A stretch of DNA of 64,000 nucleotides from Stratiolaelaps scimitus (GCA_019614645.1 JABWDB010000035.1:3410001-3474000), one strand, 5' to 3'; numbered from the stretch's first letter, positions 1-13,384 are shown. A program made the numbers and translations. Notes: generated by a model from the letters alone, not told the origin.

Positions 1-1904
1 AAAACAATTATTATTATTATTATTATTATTACTAGCCTTCCTTTTCAGAACGTATCGTGAAGGTTGCCATTATCTTCTTATAAATACATTGTGCTATTAT
101 TTGTGCCGCTCTTTGTCCATCGTCCTTTCATCAACCAATGACCGAGCGTGAAATAGTTAGCGAGGGGGCAGTCCCACTCACGCCGGCGAAGACAATACCC
201 GGCACAATCTAACCACAATGACAGCCACAAGTGCCGACACACAGAAACAATCATTGCTACCACATCGTACCCCGTTGATCCACCAGCCGCAGAAAAGTTA
301 CCGCAGACTTTCGCACCGGGCGCCTCGGATCGCAGCAGTGTGACCGTTTGTGACAAACACTTGCTGTGTGTCCCTGCTGTGTCTCTGTGCGGCTGTGTGG
401 CTCTCTGCGGTGGAGACGGGGTCCGCCCGGATACGGCGATACCTCGCAGTTCGCGTGGCGCGCGCTTTCAAGACCAGTTGTCGTCGTCGTCGTCGTCGAC
501 GTCGTTCTTCTTTGCTTCCGAGTCAGACGGCACGGCAATCGTTTGCCACCGTTCGGCCCCGATCGCTCGTTTGCGGTCTGCGAACGAACGAACGATTCCA
601 GCAGCCACGACAGATCCGGGAGGGCGAACCAAACGCGTTGCCGACGAGTTCTTGACGCTGGCGCTCTTCGGCGCCGGCTTCGTTGGCTCGCTGCTTGCTG
701 CTTGACTGATCTATCTGTCTCTTTGTGTGGTTTGTCGCTGCTGCTGCCGCTGCTGTTGCTGGCTGACGCTTGCAGCAGACCGACTTCTGCTCCGACTCTG
801 TTCGAGACCACGTCGGCCGAGCCGCTGGCGGACCGCTGCCGACCAGTAGCGAGCTAACTGGCTCGCTCACTCGCCTGTCTGGTCTGGTAAAGTCTTTGAC
901 AGCAGCGTGGCTTGCCGACGGCCGCCAGCCGCCAGCCGCAGCCGGCTGGTCACCGCCTACCGATTTCTATTGACCCAATGGGCTCCATTCCAGCGGCGGG
1001 CGGGCGGGCGCGCGCGTTAGCAGCGAGCCCGCCATGCGGCCGGTGCCAATGGCGACGAAGAGCGCGCAGAGGTCGAACTAAGCGAGTGAGTATCGCCCGT
1101 TGTGTATATTTACCTTTCCGTCTGCTGCATGCACCGTTTGTGATGGCGTTCGAGCGGGCTCAGCACGTGCGCACCGGCGACGTCGCAGCCAAAAGCAACA
1201 AGAAAAAAAAAAGAGACGAACATGTTGAGTGAGGGGAAAACTTCCAGCGGCGACGAAGCAGCGCTGTGTGCCAAAGCATAGAGTGGCGCAGACGGGGAGA
1301 CGTTTGGTCATATTATCCGCATAGACAGGGTATAGATAGATGGCTGATAGATGTAATGGATGAATCGGCGGTGTGAACATTGGCGGCGGCGGCAGTGGCG
1401 GCAGTGGCGGCCATTGAGAACGACGACAACGAGGAGCTGCTGCGTTGGCCGGTTGGTTCGCTGGCTGATCGACCAAGCAACAACGGTGGTTGGTGTCGTT
1501 GGCTGGCAGCAAAACAGACCGCACAATAACGTAAAGGAATAGATATCATAGATAGATATATGAATGGCAGCAACAAGATTATGGCCGCCACGATCGCTAT
1601 TGGCCAGGCAGGAAGTTCTATTATTTGAGTGCGCGATATAAGCAAAAACAGCAGCACGAGCACTGACGTTTTGTTGCAACAGCAGTGAAAGCCTGTTCCC
1701 TGCAACCATCGGATGAGTCCAGATGGGGCAGGAAGTTTTGATGATGAGCTTCGTAAGACGGACACACACAGACGCGTGTTGTCATAATCATCGTCATCAT
1801 TCAATAAATAGCAATTGTATTCAGTAGAAGAAGGTCAACTGTTAAATATCCAGTGAGGGTCCGTGAAAATCTCACCCAGAACGTTATCAGTTTAGAGAGA
1901 GCTA

Positions 1905-1906
<2 letters not shown>

Positions 1907-1938
<32 letters not shown>
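1907..1938. repeat. (TA)n microsatellite
   Basis: Uninterrupted AT dinucleotide array of about 32 bp. Confidence 0.95.
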
Positions 1939-1940
<2 letters not shown>

Positions 1941-2097
1941 ATGCGCCGCGCCATGTTTACCCTGTGAATGCCTCTCACCACGAATCATATGAAAGTGTAT
2001 GGAAGCGAATTGCCGTTCGAAAACTGGAGATGTTTTTGTATTGTTTCGTCTGATTCAAGCGTGGAGTTAATGATGGAGTGGATTATGTTGATTCATG

Positions 2098-2099
<2 letters not shown>

Positions 2100-2133
<34 letters not shown>
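2100..2133. repeat. (TA)n microsatellite
   Basis: Uninterrupted AT array of about 34 bp, 15 bp upstream of the perfect hairpin at 2149. Confidence 0.95.
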
Positions 2134-2138
<5 letters not shown>

Positions 2139-2148
2139 AGGGACAATG

Positions 2149-2182
2149 CGCAGGACAACGGGATTCGTCCCGTTGTCCTGCG
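2149..2182. repeat. Perfect 15-bp inverted repeat with a TTCG loop
   Basis: Left arm cgcaggacaacggga (2149-2163), loop ttcg (2164-2167) and right arm tcccgttgtcctgcg (2168-2182) pair without mismatch. It lies between two (TA)n tracts. If transcribed from the plus strand it would form a stem capped by a UUCG tetraloop. Confidence 0.9.
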
Positions 2183-2580
2183 GGATGTATGCTACATTCG
2201 TCCTGAGGAATATATATATATATGCAAAATTTGCGTTCCTGTTGTTCCGCTAATTATCGATGTATGGTTGTCGATCTTGATATAATATGTTGCTGTTGTT
2301 GTCACTCTTCATTCCTTACTACAAACATATTTTGGCAAGGCCAGACATTCTTTTTTCTTTATTGATTGTACCCAACTCAAAAAACAACAACCGCTGCCGC
2401 CGCCTCTGCTCTCATTATTACAACCATTCTATGATAGAACAAATAACGGTATAAATAAACATATGTGTATTATAGCAAATCAAAGATCACAGTCACTACG
2501 CCTTGTTACTGTTATTTGAAACGTGTGGCGAGATAACGCAGTATACCCGCTCCTTGTCCGACCTATACATGTATTAGTGT

Positions 2581-4560
2581 TGCTTGATTGCCTTCTCGTC
2601 TGGCCGTGTCCAATGAACTTGCACATATGGAACAAGTAGTATTCAACTTTTATACAACAATTGCGAACTGTTCAGCGAAGGCGGATGCCGGTCAATTCCC
2701 CGCTGCAGCTGCTGTTGCTGTTACCGTCGTCGTTGTTGTCGCTAGCACCAAAGACAGTTATATACTTTGATTCTGAGGTGGTCCTCATCGATCAACACGA
2801 CCTCTTTGCCGTTCTTTGGCTTAACGTTGCACAAAAGGCTTGCGCTTCAACTGATGATACTTGCCGAACTCAATGGATTGTTCTTGTTGAGACAGAAGGA
2901 CATGAAATGTTCATTTTTCAGACACGGACACGCGTGTTGAAGTGCCCCTTGGAAAATGATGACGGCTAAATGAAATACATTGATCCTATGGCAACCGTCG
3001 TCCATTCTATGAGAAGCATATGAACAATGAATATCGCCCACAATATCGTTGACATGTCGATCATAGTCTGCTCGATTTGATACCGATTGCTGCGGATTGA
3101 ATCGATGTGAAGCGTAACTCATTACCACAGCCGATGAGAAATAGCGGGAATTTTAGGCGGTCGTCAAAAATTTGAAAGTGAAAGAAATACAGGAATTTTG
3201 TTACTCTCAGATTAGCTAAATGAGTTTTAAGTTGTTGTCTGATAATAAATGTCAGAATATGATAATATTAATAATAATAATAATCGAAATGAATTGATTA
3301 CCTAAGTGATCAATAGTTAGCGCAGCAGTTTTTAATTATTCCTTACTTTGTTTTTACCTCGTTGGTGTTCTATGGATCTAATACATATTCACGCATGAAA
3401 TTGTTGTGTTAACATAGAACTACCAGTGGACGATATCATACGATAATTTAAGTCAATTAATCTACTCCGCTAGACATACCGAGAAGAAGCTTACCCAAAC
3501 AAAAAACAGAACGAAATCCTCGATCATGGCGGCATCAGCATACAATCCAGATAAACGCTCCCTTTAGCCATATCTGAATTAGTTAAATAAACGTCGCAGT
3601 GCCTAAGGGCAGGCACAGATTGAATAAATAGACAGATTAGGAGATGTGTTCCATGTTGCAGGTTCCTACCACCTCAGGAAGAGTTGTATGTTCTTTCCGA
3701 TATTTTTATCTCGTAGTAACTACCGTAATTAGGCTAAGTATCAAGATATCTCCGATGGGATGACGGGCTGGCTGAAGGCCCACTAGCAGCCTGAATGAAA
3801 ATACTGCATTCAGTTATTATGCCTTGTGACACTATATATAGTATCTTAGTTTATGTCTCATGCGTACGCCTCGCGCACGGCTTGTTTGCGCGACCTGCCT
3901 TTTCTTAGGGGTGGGTGACTTGCTGTTTTCTCGATTTCCCGTACTGGGAAACTCGAGGTTCACCTGTTTTGGATGTTTCTGCGGTGATCCTCTCAGGTGA
4001 GCGCATGGGGCAGTAATAAATGTTGGAAAATACCACCGTATCTGCCTCTTGCTGTATCGCCCTCATTCGCTTGGTTCTGTGAATTTGTCTGGCACTCAAC
4101 TAATTGTCGAATGCGAGCAATGACTTTCAAGCCATTCGGCTTCGGCAACTTCACAAAATGTCGGATGCGCCGCCCCTCTTCGGTTTTTGTTGAAACGCAA
4201 AACGAAGTCGCTGAAGTCACAAAAAAAAAATGTCGACAACAAGAGCCCAAATCATCTCGCCCTGTTCATTTTGTCTCTATATCTCGGCGCTTCTGCCCAG
4301 ATCCATATATTTTCGCTTAAATATTAGCAGCGGCTAGATAGAGGAATCAAGCAACTTTTTTCAAAGCCCGGCTTTCAACTAAACGCGTGTAGCCCAAAGT
4401 GGATTTCGTCTACGTTTCAAAAGCAGCATACGCATCACCCAAGAAGAATAATATCGCAGGACCGTTTAACGACCCTGCGGCATACAGACACACATACACG
4501 TGCACGCTTATATTACTGTGTTTATTTGTGCGTGTGCGGCTGGGTTACTAACTGCTACGA
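2581..4560. other. AT-rich non-coding DNA
   Basis: Short open frames only, none with recognisable motifs. Holds an ATA-type run near 3265-3285 and otherwise nothing I can name. Confidence 0.4.
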
Positions 4561-5160
4561 AGGGATATAAATTAAGCACAGAGACGACACGGCCAAGCCG
4601 AGTCGCCGGCGGCGGCCCTGCAAATTACTACAGTAACGGCGGCGGCGGTGTCTTACAGCCGAGAGAAGAGAATTAACAATGTTGTTAGTAGTAATAGTAG
4701 AAGTAGTAGTTCTCGTCTCGTGGTCGAATTTTCTCAATCTCTCTCTCTCTCGCTCCCTTTCGCGAACTGCCGAAGACTCACGTTGATGTGATATGCGGCC
4801 AACCAACGGTTGATTCCGTTGTTGCTGCCGCCGCCGCCGCCACCATTTCTGCTCTTATTTCTCAGATCTTCAGTCCTCACCGTCGCCCGCTGGCTGCTCC
4901 GTCCCCGTTCGACTATTTTCGCCAGCAGCGAACAGTGGCTGCTGCTACAGTACCTGGCTGGCTGACGGTCTGACTCCGCTGCTGCATCGCTCTGTTCGCC
5001 CCGACACACGGACAGATCGAGGAGTTGGTGGGCATCAGCGTCTGCAATGTGGTAGCCACCGCAGCCGCCGCCGCCGCCGCCGGCGGCGCCTTTTCGTAGA
5101 GTTATCGTTCAAATTAAAAGCAGCAGCAGCAGCAACAGCAGCAGCTGCAACATGATAGAC
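4560..5160. other. GC-rich trinucleotide-repeat island
   Basis: Runs of GGC/GCC (4600-4650, 4825-4845, 5058-5090), a CT run (4738-4753) and CAG/CAA (5120-5150). The frames are open by composition, and no protein family is seen. Could be an untranslated exon or a regulatory block. Confidence 0.35.
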
Positions 5161-6350
5161 GTCAGATGGGCCAAAGGCAAAACTTGTTTTCGCTATTTCT
5201 CCTATTCGGCCTCCCCTGAACGCCCGGCCTGAGTGGCCTGCAGAGCAAGCCTAGCAAAAGCGGCCTGCTGTGTAAATGGCCGGGTGTCGACGGTGACGAG
5301 GTAGTAAGTCGCCGATTCACCTCATTATCGACTGGCTTTCTCATTTATCTAATGGTGATCTTGGTCGCGAAGCGTGTAATCCGCAAGGCACCTCGGTATC
5401 AGTGGCTGGACTACGTTTGGCGATGTGTTTAGACCGACGCATGGATATCATAGATATACAGCAAACATATAATAGCCGATCAACTGTCGAGCTGTATTTA
5501 GATTGAGAAAAAACGAAAACCATTAGGTTGAATGTATGTCAATTTTGCTAGATTATTCGCAATTTGCTGGATTGATGATTGTCGATGATTGGTCATCAAC
5601 TGCTAACCTGTAGTTATGAACCATACCTGGACCATTCGGACCATACCTGGCCGTCTACGAGCAATACCTGCCAGGATGTGTATTCGTTTACGTCATTCGT
5701 GCAGCCTTTAACGCTGATAATTACAGCTGATAGCTGTAGATGATAAAAATGGGACGCTGGCTGCGTATTTACAGGTGAATCCCATACTGGCAAATCAGGC
5801 AATATTCTAAACAATTAAAATCCTTGCCGTATTGGTATTATATTGGTTTAAACGCCGCTCGTCCTTGTCCGTAGAGTTTACAGTATCGTATAGTATTAAG
5901 TGGCCTCTCTTTTCTCCTCATAAAAAAAAGCTATATATTTTCTCCTTACAAATATTAATGCCGAACAAAACCTCAATAGCCTTGAACTCATCGTTCACCA
6001 CCCTATGGTAGTGGTCTCACGGTTCGAGAACATCCGCTTGCATAAAATATAGCAGGCGGCTTTGTCCATCTCGAGCTTTCTGTCTCTTGCCTTGCCTCGT
6101 GCGAGCGATACCAGGTGGCTGCTACAGAAAATGTCACGCGGGTGAGGATTTATGGTAAATATTGAGGCATAAAAGTTCAGAGAAATAGTTATCACAACAT
6201 ATATTTATCATGAGCGTGGCCACGTGTCCTTCAGGGCTCTGTTTTGTGTATCCATACGATTCAGCCTAACAATAGGTCACTAAGGCCAACCCTCTTAACA
6301 ACTGGAGATAACGTGATACCCTCACCCCTCTCTTTGTTCAACGTATACGA
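5161..6350. other. Non-coding DNA, nothing recognised
   Basis: Mixed composition with only short open frames and no motif or strong repeat. Confidence 0.35.
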
Positions 6351-7660
6351 TATACAATATATGATCTTTTCGCCGGCACTAGCAGCGACCGCAGCTGCTG
6401 CAACGGCAAATGCCGCTCAACATCACAGCCCCTAGACGTACAACAGTAACAACAACAACAGCAGCAGCACCAGCAGCAACTTGAGCAGTGGTAATAATGG
6501 CAACAAAGATGCCGGCCGCTCCTCACCGTCGCCTCAACGCCAACCGCCGCCGCCGCCGCTTACCCTCTGTGTCTTGCCATCTGTGTCGGCCCCCACTGTG
6601 TCTCTTGCCTTGTCTTTCGTACCCCCCCGTGTTGTCTTATAGCTGACCCAAGAAATAATGCACAGCGGTGCGACGCGGTGCGGTGCGCTAAGCAACAATA
6701 CCCGCTCGGCGATCCGCCGCATCGCTGGCTCAGCTCACGGTGGTGGCCAGCTCGGCGGTACTTGCCACCGATTGTCGTCGTGGTCAAAGCAGTTGGAGCA
6801 GCAGCAGCAGCAGCTGCCCGTTACCCGTTAACTGAAAATACGTCCGTAAGCGTTACTTGGACGGGTTGAGTGGCGAGCAAGCGAGCGAGCGAGTCTGCAG
6901 TCAGTCAGTCAGTCGCCTCCCTGTTTGAGTCGACTCCCTCCCTCCATCCGTCAGTTACCTCAACAAAGCTGCTAAGTCTATCCGTGGTCCACGAGCGATC
7001 GTCACTTGTCACTACATCGTCACCGGCACCCGACAGCGGCTGCGACGCAGCTGCGAGAACAACGACAGTTATCGTTTTGTGGCGCGCGCTGCGCCTCTGT
7101 GCTTCGTCTTTGACGAGGCGAGCCACGGTCAAGCAGACAAGGCGCGACAAACAACAGTGGCAGATCGAGCAACGAACGAACAATCCGACCGAACGAACGG
7201 CGCCATAGCCGCCGCCGCCGCCGCCGCTGCCTCGTCGAACAGCTGATTTATGCGTCAAGAAACCCGGTGGCGGCGGCAGCAACTGCAGCGGCTCTGGTAG
7301 ACGCAACTATAATAGCTGCTGTGCTGCTCCTGCTGTTGTTGTTTGGTGCCATTGGCGTGTTTCGAACAGGCATAACGGCCCCAGTCGGTGTTCCTGCAAC
7401 AAGCTGTGTGTGCTATTCGAACAAGTCAAACATTGGCTGCCCAAAGTATTCGCACACGGCCACGCTAACAACAACAACAACAACGACAACAAAGACAAAA
7501 ATTGAACCAAGGTATCGGATCAGCGGCATGCGGCACAGTCTGGTGTCGATGGGCGACGCTGGCCCTCGCTCGCTACCGACCACAGTCGTTCAACAGCAGC
7601 ATACAGACGCTAGATACGTATCGCGTTGTAGATAGATAGATATATGTAGTTAGATAGACG
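6350..7660. other. GC-rich island with CAA/CAG and GCC runs
   Basis: Contains AACAACAACAACAGCAGCAG (about 6445-6475), GCCGCCGCCGCCG (6546-6560 and 7210-7230), a CTG-rich stretch (7315-7340) and CAA repeats (7468-7492). Both strands have medium open frames without recognisable domains. The style is that of arthropod 5' UTR or promoter DNA, but nothing here proves transcription. Confidence 0.35.
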
Positions 7661-7905
7661 GCTGGACGGTGCGGGAGCATAGAGGAGCATAAGGCCGAGC
7701 CTTCTCTTCCATTCGAACAGGCGAAGCCGGCGGCCGAAAGTAGGAACAAAATAGACCATATCACCCCCCCCCCCCTCCGCCTCTGCCCGTGATGGACGAA
7801 CCAGCGTCAAAGTCGCGGCAAAGTTGATCTTAATAATCATACCTCCTTCTCTCCTTATTTTGTTTAGCTGTACAGTCAGTAGCATTTATACACGTGTAAT
7901 GCATA

Positions 7906-7949
<44 letters not shown>

Positions 7950-8560
7950 CGACGCTGGTGTATTTCCACATGTCTCAAGTCGACAGGACCCGCCCAGTAT
8001 CCGTTCAGCAGTATAATGGTATATGAACATACGCATTGGCGGCGTATATGTATAGCCTGCAGGCGACGAGATGAAATGAGAATTTATGTCAATTTCAGCG
8101 GCGTACACACACACGCGCAGATGCTGGGAAACGAACGTGATAGAATAGGTCAATAGAATAATCGTGCTCAGCGTGATAGCTATTATTCAAAGCCGAAGTT
8201 CGGATACAGCTAAAAGCACATCAGCTGCTGTGCCGACATAAGAGGGACGATATCGTCTATATTCTCTTGTACGAATTAGTTTACTTATTTTTCTCGTTGA
8301 GCAGTGCAAGCCAGTACGAGCCAAACTCACTAATTCACCGAATTCACTAGCGTGCCTTGCGGCGTAGCTACGAAAGCCTGTTAATAGGCACCTGACGGAA
8401 GGTCGCACTGTTTGCGACAGGCTTCACGAATACATTTAGCAAGGCGCTAGGAACCTACAACGATTTTTGTTTGAGCGGTCAGGGTACATGAATTTGTCGC
8501 CTAATTGTTCGAAGACGCAGAGGATCGTAGGATATTAACCACTGCTCAACTACGAAGCGA
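7661..8560. other. Non-coding DNA with poly-C and (TA)n
   Basis: A run of 12 C lies at 7764-7775 and a (TA)n array at 7909-7947. The rest shows no gene. Confidence 0.5.
7909..7947. repeat. (TA)n microsatellite
   Basis: AT array of about 39 bp. Confidence 0.95.
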
Positions 8561-9600
8561 GCAGTTGTTGACCGCCACTTAACAGCTATCAGCTTATCAA
8601 CTGCAGAACAAAAAACGACAACAACAACAACTGTTGCTGCAGTAGCGGCAGCAGCAGGGGCGCGATCTATCCATCTGGTGCAGTAGATATCTAATATCGA
8701 AACGCGTCTTTACTCGCTCCTGTCCCGAGGCCAAACCAGTCTTGTTGTTTCCCTACGAACACTGCAGCAGCAGCAGCAGCAACATGAGCTACATTGCACT
8801 GGCTGCAGTCAACCGGTTGACAGACAGTGTGTGGCTGGTTGCTGGTAGTGGTCGCCTGCTCGCGTTAACCAGCAGCTGCCGATACGACGGCCTCTGCTGG
8901 TGCAGTTCCTACATCTGCAGTTAGTTCAGGTCTTAACACCAGCTCCGTTCGACGAACGGCATTTACTGTCATAACAACAGCAGTAACAACAACGACGACG
9001 ACGACGACAATAATGAATAACAACTATAACAACAGCTGCAATGTCACACAAAAACGGACACTGCCGACCCACCAGCAAAAATATACATATTATTATTATA
9101 TGGACGTGTGCGCTATTTGCGACCAGACGACCGTGCTGCCAATCATTAAGTTTGCTGTTGATACTGATGATAGCGTTGTTGTCGTCTCAGTGTCGTTGGG
9201 GGCAATCGCAGTATAATGATGGCGAGTGCCATTAGTATTTCTAGCGTTACTGCGACTACAACAACTGCTAAGAATAATACTAATAAGAACAAGGAGTACC
9301 ATTGGTGTATCGACTTCACTGATCACTGCCACTGTTACCCCCGGACACTGGGGCTATCCGATAGTGAAAACAGCGCTAACAACAACAGCAGCAGCAGCAG
9401 CAGCAGTAGTAGTATCGAGGTAATATAATTTCTCCACTGAAGAAAAGTGGTCCCCGTCCCATGACGAAGAAGCGGCCAGTGCCGTACTGTAGTTGTAATA
9501 ATCGTTCGTGTCGTACGAGTTGTGAAGACGCCGAAGAGAATGGCCATGATGATGAAGACAATCTGAATGTTGAGTCGGATAATGATGATGATAGAAATAT
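8560..9600. other. CAA/CAG/GAC trinucleotide-rich island
   Basis: Includes ACAACAACAACAACTGTTG (8615-8635), CAGCAGCAGCAGCAGCAA (8763-8781), AACAACAACGACGACGACGA (8988-9008), AACAACAGCAGCAGCAGCAG (9377-9410) and GATGATGATG (9546-9591). Open frames here are homopolymer-rich and not credible proteins. Confidence 0.4.
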
Positions 9601-9969
9601 CGGAATTGTCTATCTATGATGGAACGCGCTTCCTTGATTGACGCCCACTTGAGTGTGAGACTATTATCTCTTGATTTTATAGGAAATAATCACACCTTCA
9701 AAGACACAACTGTTCATCCGAATAGAAATTACCCAGCTCAACTAATCGCTTGGGTGTGGTCGGACAATGCTGTTAATAGGCGAATACATTGACCACGCTT
9801 CGATATCAGAGAAGCCTGACAGAGGGACCACGGCGAGGGTCCGAAAGAATAAGCGGCTGGAAATGTAACTCTTTTCATTTCTGAACATAGAGTAACGTAA
9901 GTTGCTGCTCTTCTGCTTCGAACTCCATCATCCATTATGCTGTTATAACTGATTGTATGCGTGCGCGCT

Positions 9970-9993
9970 TTATATATATATATATATATATAT
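9970..9993. repeat. (TA)n microsatellite
   Basis: AT array of about 24 bp. Confidence 0.9.
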
Positions 9994-10248
9994 GTATATT
10001 TGTACAAATTCGGCTAGCAATGCTGGACACGACAATAATATCCCTCTAAGTACCCCGATTTACAACTTGAACATGACGCAGTCGAACAACAAAGCGGTGT
10101 CTGTACGTTCTATTATAGAAATCGCCGAATTGATGATCGCTGCTTGTCTTGCCCGCTTCTGGTTATGTGTCAATGTCTGTGCATAGGATGTTGATGTCAA
10201 AATCCGAAATGCGGCTGGTAAACTGGATTTTAGAAGCTGGAGTTGTCT

Positions 10249-10253
<5 letters not shown>

Positions 10254-10286
<33 letters not shown>
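10254..10286. repeat. (TA)n microsatellite
   Basis: AT array of about 33 bp. Confidence 0.93.
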
Positions 10287-10288
<2 letters not shown>

Positions 10289-10660
10289 CTCACGTAGAAT
10301 TTCGAAGACGCTGTATTAATGCGGTGTATCTGACTGTCTGTCTCGTTGTGTGTGTGTGTGTGTATTGAAATTTACATAATACATGTAAAAACGTACGCTA
10401 TTGAATAAATAGCAGCAAACGTTCGATTCTATACCTCGAATGTCAGTCGGCAGTGTTCGCTGTTAGCTGTAAATGTAAACTACCGCGTGCGGGTTAGGTC
10501 GAGGCTAGCGTGAGATGGCTGCGCCATTTAACAAGCGCAACGAAGCGAGTTCGAAGCACAACAACAACAACACCAACAAAACGGCTCAAGAGGCACAGCA
10601 TCTTGTGTGCGTTGGGCTTTGCGTGTAATCTACCTACCAAATATACAATAGATTACTATA

Positions 10661-10664
<4 letters not shown>

Positions 10665-10691
<27 letters not shown>
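10665..10691. repeat. (TA)n microsatellite
   Basis: AT array of about 27 bp. Confidence 0.93.
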
Positions 10692-11391
10692 CATTATATG
10701 GTGCTGGCTAGTGATCTAGGTAATACCGGGTGCAAAACAGTGAACGAATATTCATAGATGAAGCGTTCGTGAATAGACCGAATGAGACCGCGTGTGTGAT
10801 CGACGAAAATTCGTCGACGCATTGTATTCTACATAAACACGTTCCTGTAGATATGCACATGAATCAAAGCGCTTTCGAAAGTGGATAACTTGAGCGATTT
10901 TCCGAGATCCGCCAGTGTGTTTGCGTGTATGTTGTTCGTGGCGGTGTGATATGTATACACTTGCTGATGCTTGATGGTTTAGCGAAGCTTGCCGTTTACG
11001 CTGCCGGCGCCAGTTAACATCTCGCTGCGGTTGAAGGTGAAAACGCAGATGATAAGTAAGACAGAGAGAGAGAGAGATAGAGAAAGATTGGGGACTGCGG
11101 TTGGAGGGGGCGGGGGTGGTGGGGGCTGGTACCAATGTACTTGACAGTGATCTTCTCTGGTTGTTTTTCTAGGCTTTCTTTGGTGGCTCTTTGATTACTC
11201 CTGTGATCGAAGATCGAAAACGCAGTTCATTGAGGCGAGCGATTTATTAGCGAGGGTGGTAAAATTGCCTCGGTGACCACCGTCGGCTGGTTAGCGCTCC
11301 GAGCATCGACTAGCGTAGGTGTTCCGTGGATCGCCGAAACAAATCCGCGATCGGGCTATGCTGGATAGGCTGAGATGAAGCTAAAATGGTA

Positions 11392-11567
11392 AATGGTAAA
11401 TGTTTATTGGTTTATTAAAGGAGCTGCAATTTCTATTTTATTAAAGGAGCTTTCCTTTACTTTAGCCAGAGAGCGCAGGTTCGAATCCCGTTGCATGACA
11501 TATAAAAGAACTTAAGCATTCTATGCAGTTCCTTTAATAAATCAATAAAGCTTTACCCTTTACTTTC
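11392..11567. mobile_element. MITE-like element with about 34-bp terminal inverted repeats
   Basis: The left end contains ggtaaatgtttattggttta followed by ttaaaggagctgca. The reverse complement of the right end reads ggtaaagctttattgattta followed by ttaaaggaactgca. The arms match at about 30 of 34 positions. The interior is about 110 bp with no coding capacity; it repeats ttattaaaggagc and carries caggttcgaatcccg, which looks like a tRNA B box. A solo copy of the end occurs at 13385-13417. I could not define a target-site duplication. Confidence 0.65.
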
Positions 11568-11731
11568 AAGTGGATATCGCCAGGGGTGGCGATACGAACG
11601 CAACACCAGCCGTCGCCTATGCCACCCTATGATAAGAGGGAGTAAGCGAAACTCGAGCGTCGAAAGTGTCCCATCTCATCTGCCAACATTCTGCTGGAAC
11701 CATGCTCGTGTTGTATTATTATATACGTTTC

Positions 11732-11790
11732 TGCGACCTAATCGGTTATAAGCAACGCGTCCGATTCGAGCACATCGTGTTCGAATCAAG
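11732..11790 (+). repeat. Degenerate tRNA(Arg)-like relic
   Basis: gacctaatcggttataagca then acgcgtccgattcgag and gtgttcgaatc resemble the D arm, anticodon arm and B box (GTTCGAATC) of an arginine tRNA. No acceptor stem is seen. The copy at 25476-25545 shares tataagcaaYgcgtc, gattcga and a ttttct-ending tail. Probably a SINE or tRNA pseudogene family. Confidence 0.4.
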
Positions 11791-12039
11791 TATCGTATTT
11801 TCTCAATAGTAGCTCTACTTCGTGTCGCGAGGGTTTCTTCGCCAAGGCAGTTCGGACACTAAGGCTTGAGCGGTCATCTCGTGACTTCGAGCACGCGTTT
11901 CGTAGCTGTTAAATTCGCCGTCTCGTAGAATAGAATGAATGCCAAGAGCAAACATCGCACTTTTTTCCACCACGCGGCAATTGATCGAACGAGGAGGGTT
12001 TGAGCATGTCCACCATGTCGGAGTGGTCAGATCCATTCC

Positions 12040-12690
12040 TCTCAATCGGCGTCAACGAATCGCCTCTCGCGACGCGCACACACACACACAGTGGAAAGGT
12101 GATAACATCGTGAATTTTCGAATTCGAAAACATTCACAAATGTTGTGTGTCCACCGCCGCCGCCGCCGCTGCCGCCGCCACTGACGGCACCAACGACACA
12201 CTCACTACTCGCCCTATTGACAGAGTTAATGGACAAGCATCAAGGCCACTAAGGCCTCCGCGCAGTCGGAGTGGAGTTTCAGACGGCCGAACGTAATTCT
12301 AATTCACTAGAGGGAATGCGAGAGAGCGAGAGAGAGAGAGCCAGAGAGAAACCACAAACTGGATTGGCGTCGACGTGATCCCAACATCTGGACGCTTGCC
12401 GAGATTCCACGGCCTGTCGCCGGTCCATCGTTCGATCGCCGTATGCAGACGAGCGCTACGCGTCGCAAACGTAGTGAGACGGAATTATTGGTATCTCCCA
12501 CCTGCCGGCAATCAGCGTCAAGTGCAAACAGGTTGACTGCGATGGAAATATGAACGGGCGATGCGAGTGCCGCCAGGCGGAGGGCGATAACGAACCGGCA
12601 CATGACGGCCACGGCGGCGACGACGACGTCAAGTTTTACGTGATACGATTATTATTATTATTATTACTACTATTATTATTGGTATGGCCT
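12040..12690. other. GC-rich island with GCC and ATT runs
   Basis: CCGCCGCCGCCGCTGCCGCC at about 12152-12178, a GA run at 12318-12340 and (ATT)n at about 12650-12680. No recognisable protein. Confidence 0.35.
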
Positions 12691-13384
12691 ATTGTAGATA
12701 GTTGCTCAATGATTCGGACGGTAGGACGGAACCGATTGACCATCCGTTATAGAAGATTGTTTATTAGGGACGGAGAATGTGCTGACGGTTTCATGTGTAT
12801 ACTGTAGCTCATAGGAGAGATGTTGTTTGTCATTGAAGACGGGCGACAACAACAGCAACAACAACAGTCCTGACTAGCAGCGAAATTAGATATTTGATAA
12901 TTAGCGTTTCTATCGAGAGACCGAAGTGACTGGCAGAAATGCGCGACCTTGGGACGACATTGAAAAATGTACCTATTATACATTCGATGAGAACTGTCAG
13001 GCGACCAAGACTTGTCAACTGGTTCAAGATAAATAAAATTATAGTGATATTTTAACATTACGATGGTGCAAAATCTATTCAACGATACAATGTAACCGTA
13101 ACGGACAGGGTAGTAATGGTAGTATTGCTATTGAAGTTGTGAGATTTCGAGATGATCTGATCTCTGACCTCTCTCTCATCTCAGCCAATAAAAAAACTCT
13201 GTCAGTCAGATAATTGTTTACATTTACTGCGTAGGCTAACAGATGTTCAACAACGAACCAATAAGAAAGTTGGATATCATATTCTTGGTGAGAATATAAA
13301 AGTATACACGAGAACCGAAAAAGGTTTCATCAATATCTGGCTAAAATCTCGTTACTCGTGAATGCTGCAATGAGTAAAGTGAGA

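Larger units (their letters stand above)
1..2580. other. Non-coding start of window: GC-rich island, then AT-rich DNA
   Basis: A (TTA)n run lies at about 7-31. Positions 300-1250 are GC-rich, with TCG/CTG trinucleotide runs (480-500, 735-760) and GGCGGGCGGGCG near 1000. Several frames are open there on both strands, but none resembles a known protein. A plus-strand donor-like A|GTGAGT sits at 1086, so an untranslated first exon is possible. After 1300 the DNA becomes AT-rich, with (TA)n arrays. Confidence 0.4.
9600..12040. other. AT-rich non-coding DNA with mobile-element relics
   Basis: Holds (TA)n arrays at 9970-9993, 10254-10286 and 10665-10691, a TIR element at 11392-11567 and a tRNA-like relic at 11732-11790. 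No gene recognised. Confidence 0.45.

Noticed and set aside
11470..11500. Possible intact tRNA gene around GGTTCGAATCC
   Set aside because: No acceptor stem, D arm or anticodon arm can be drawn around the B box; it lies inside the TIR element.
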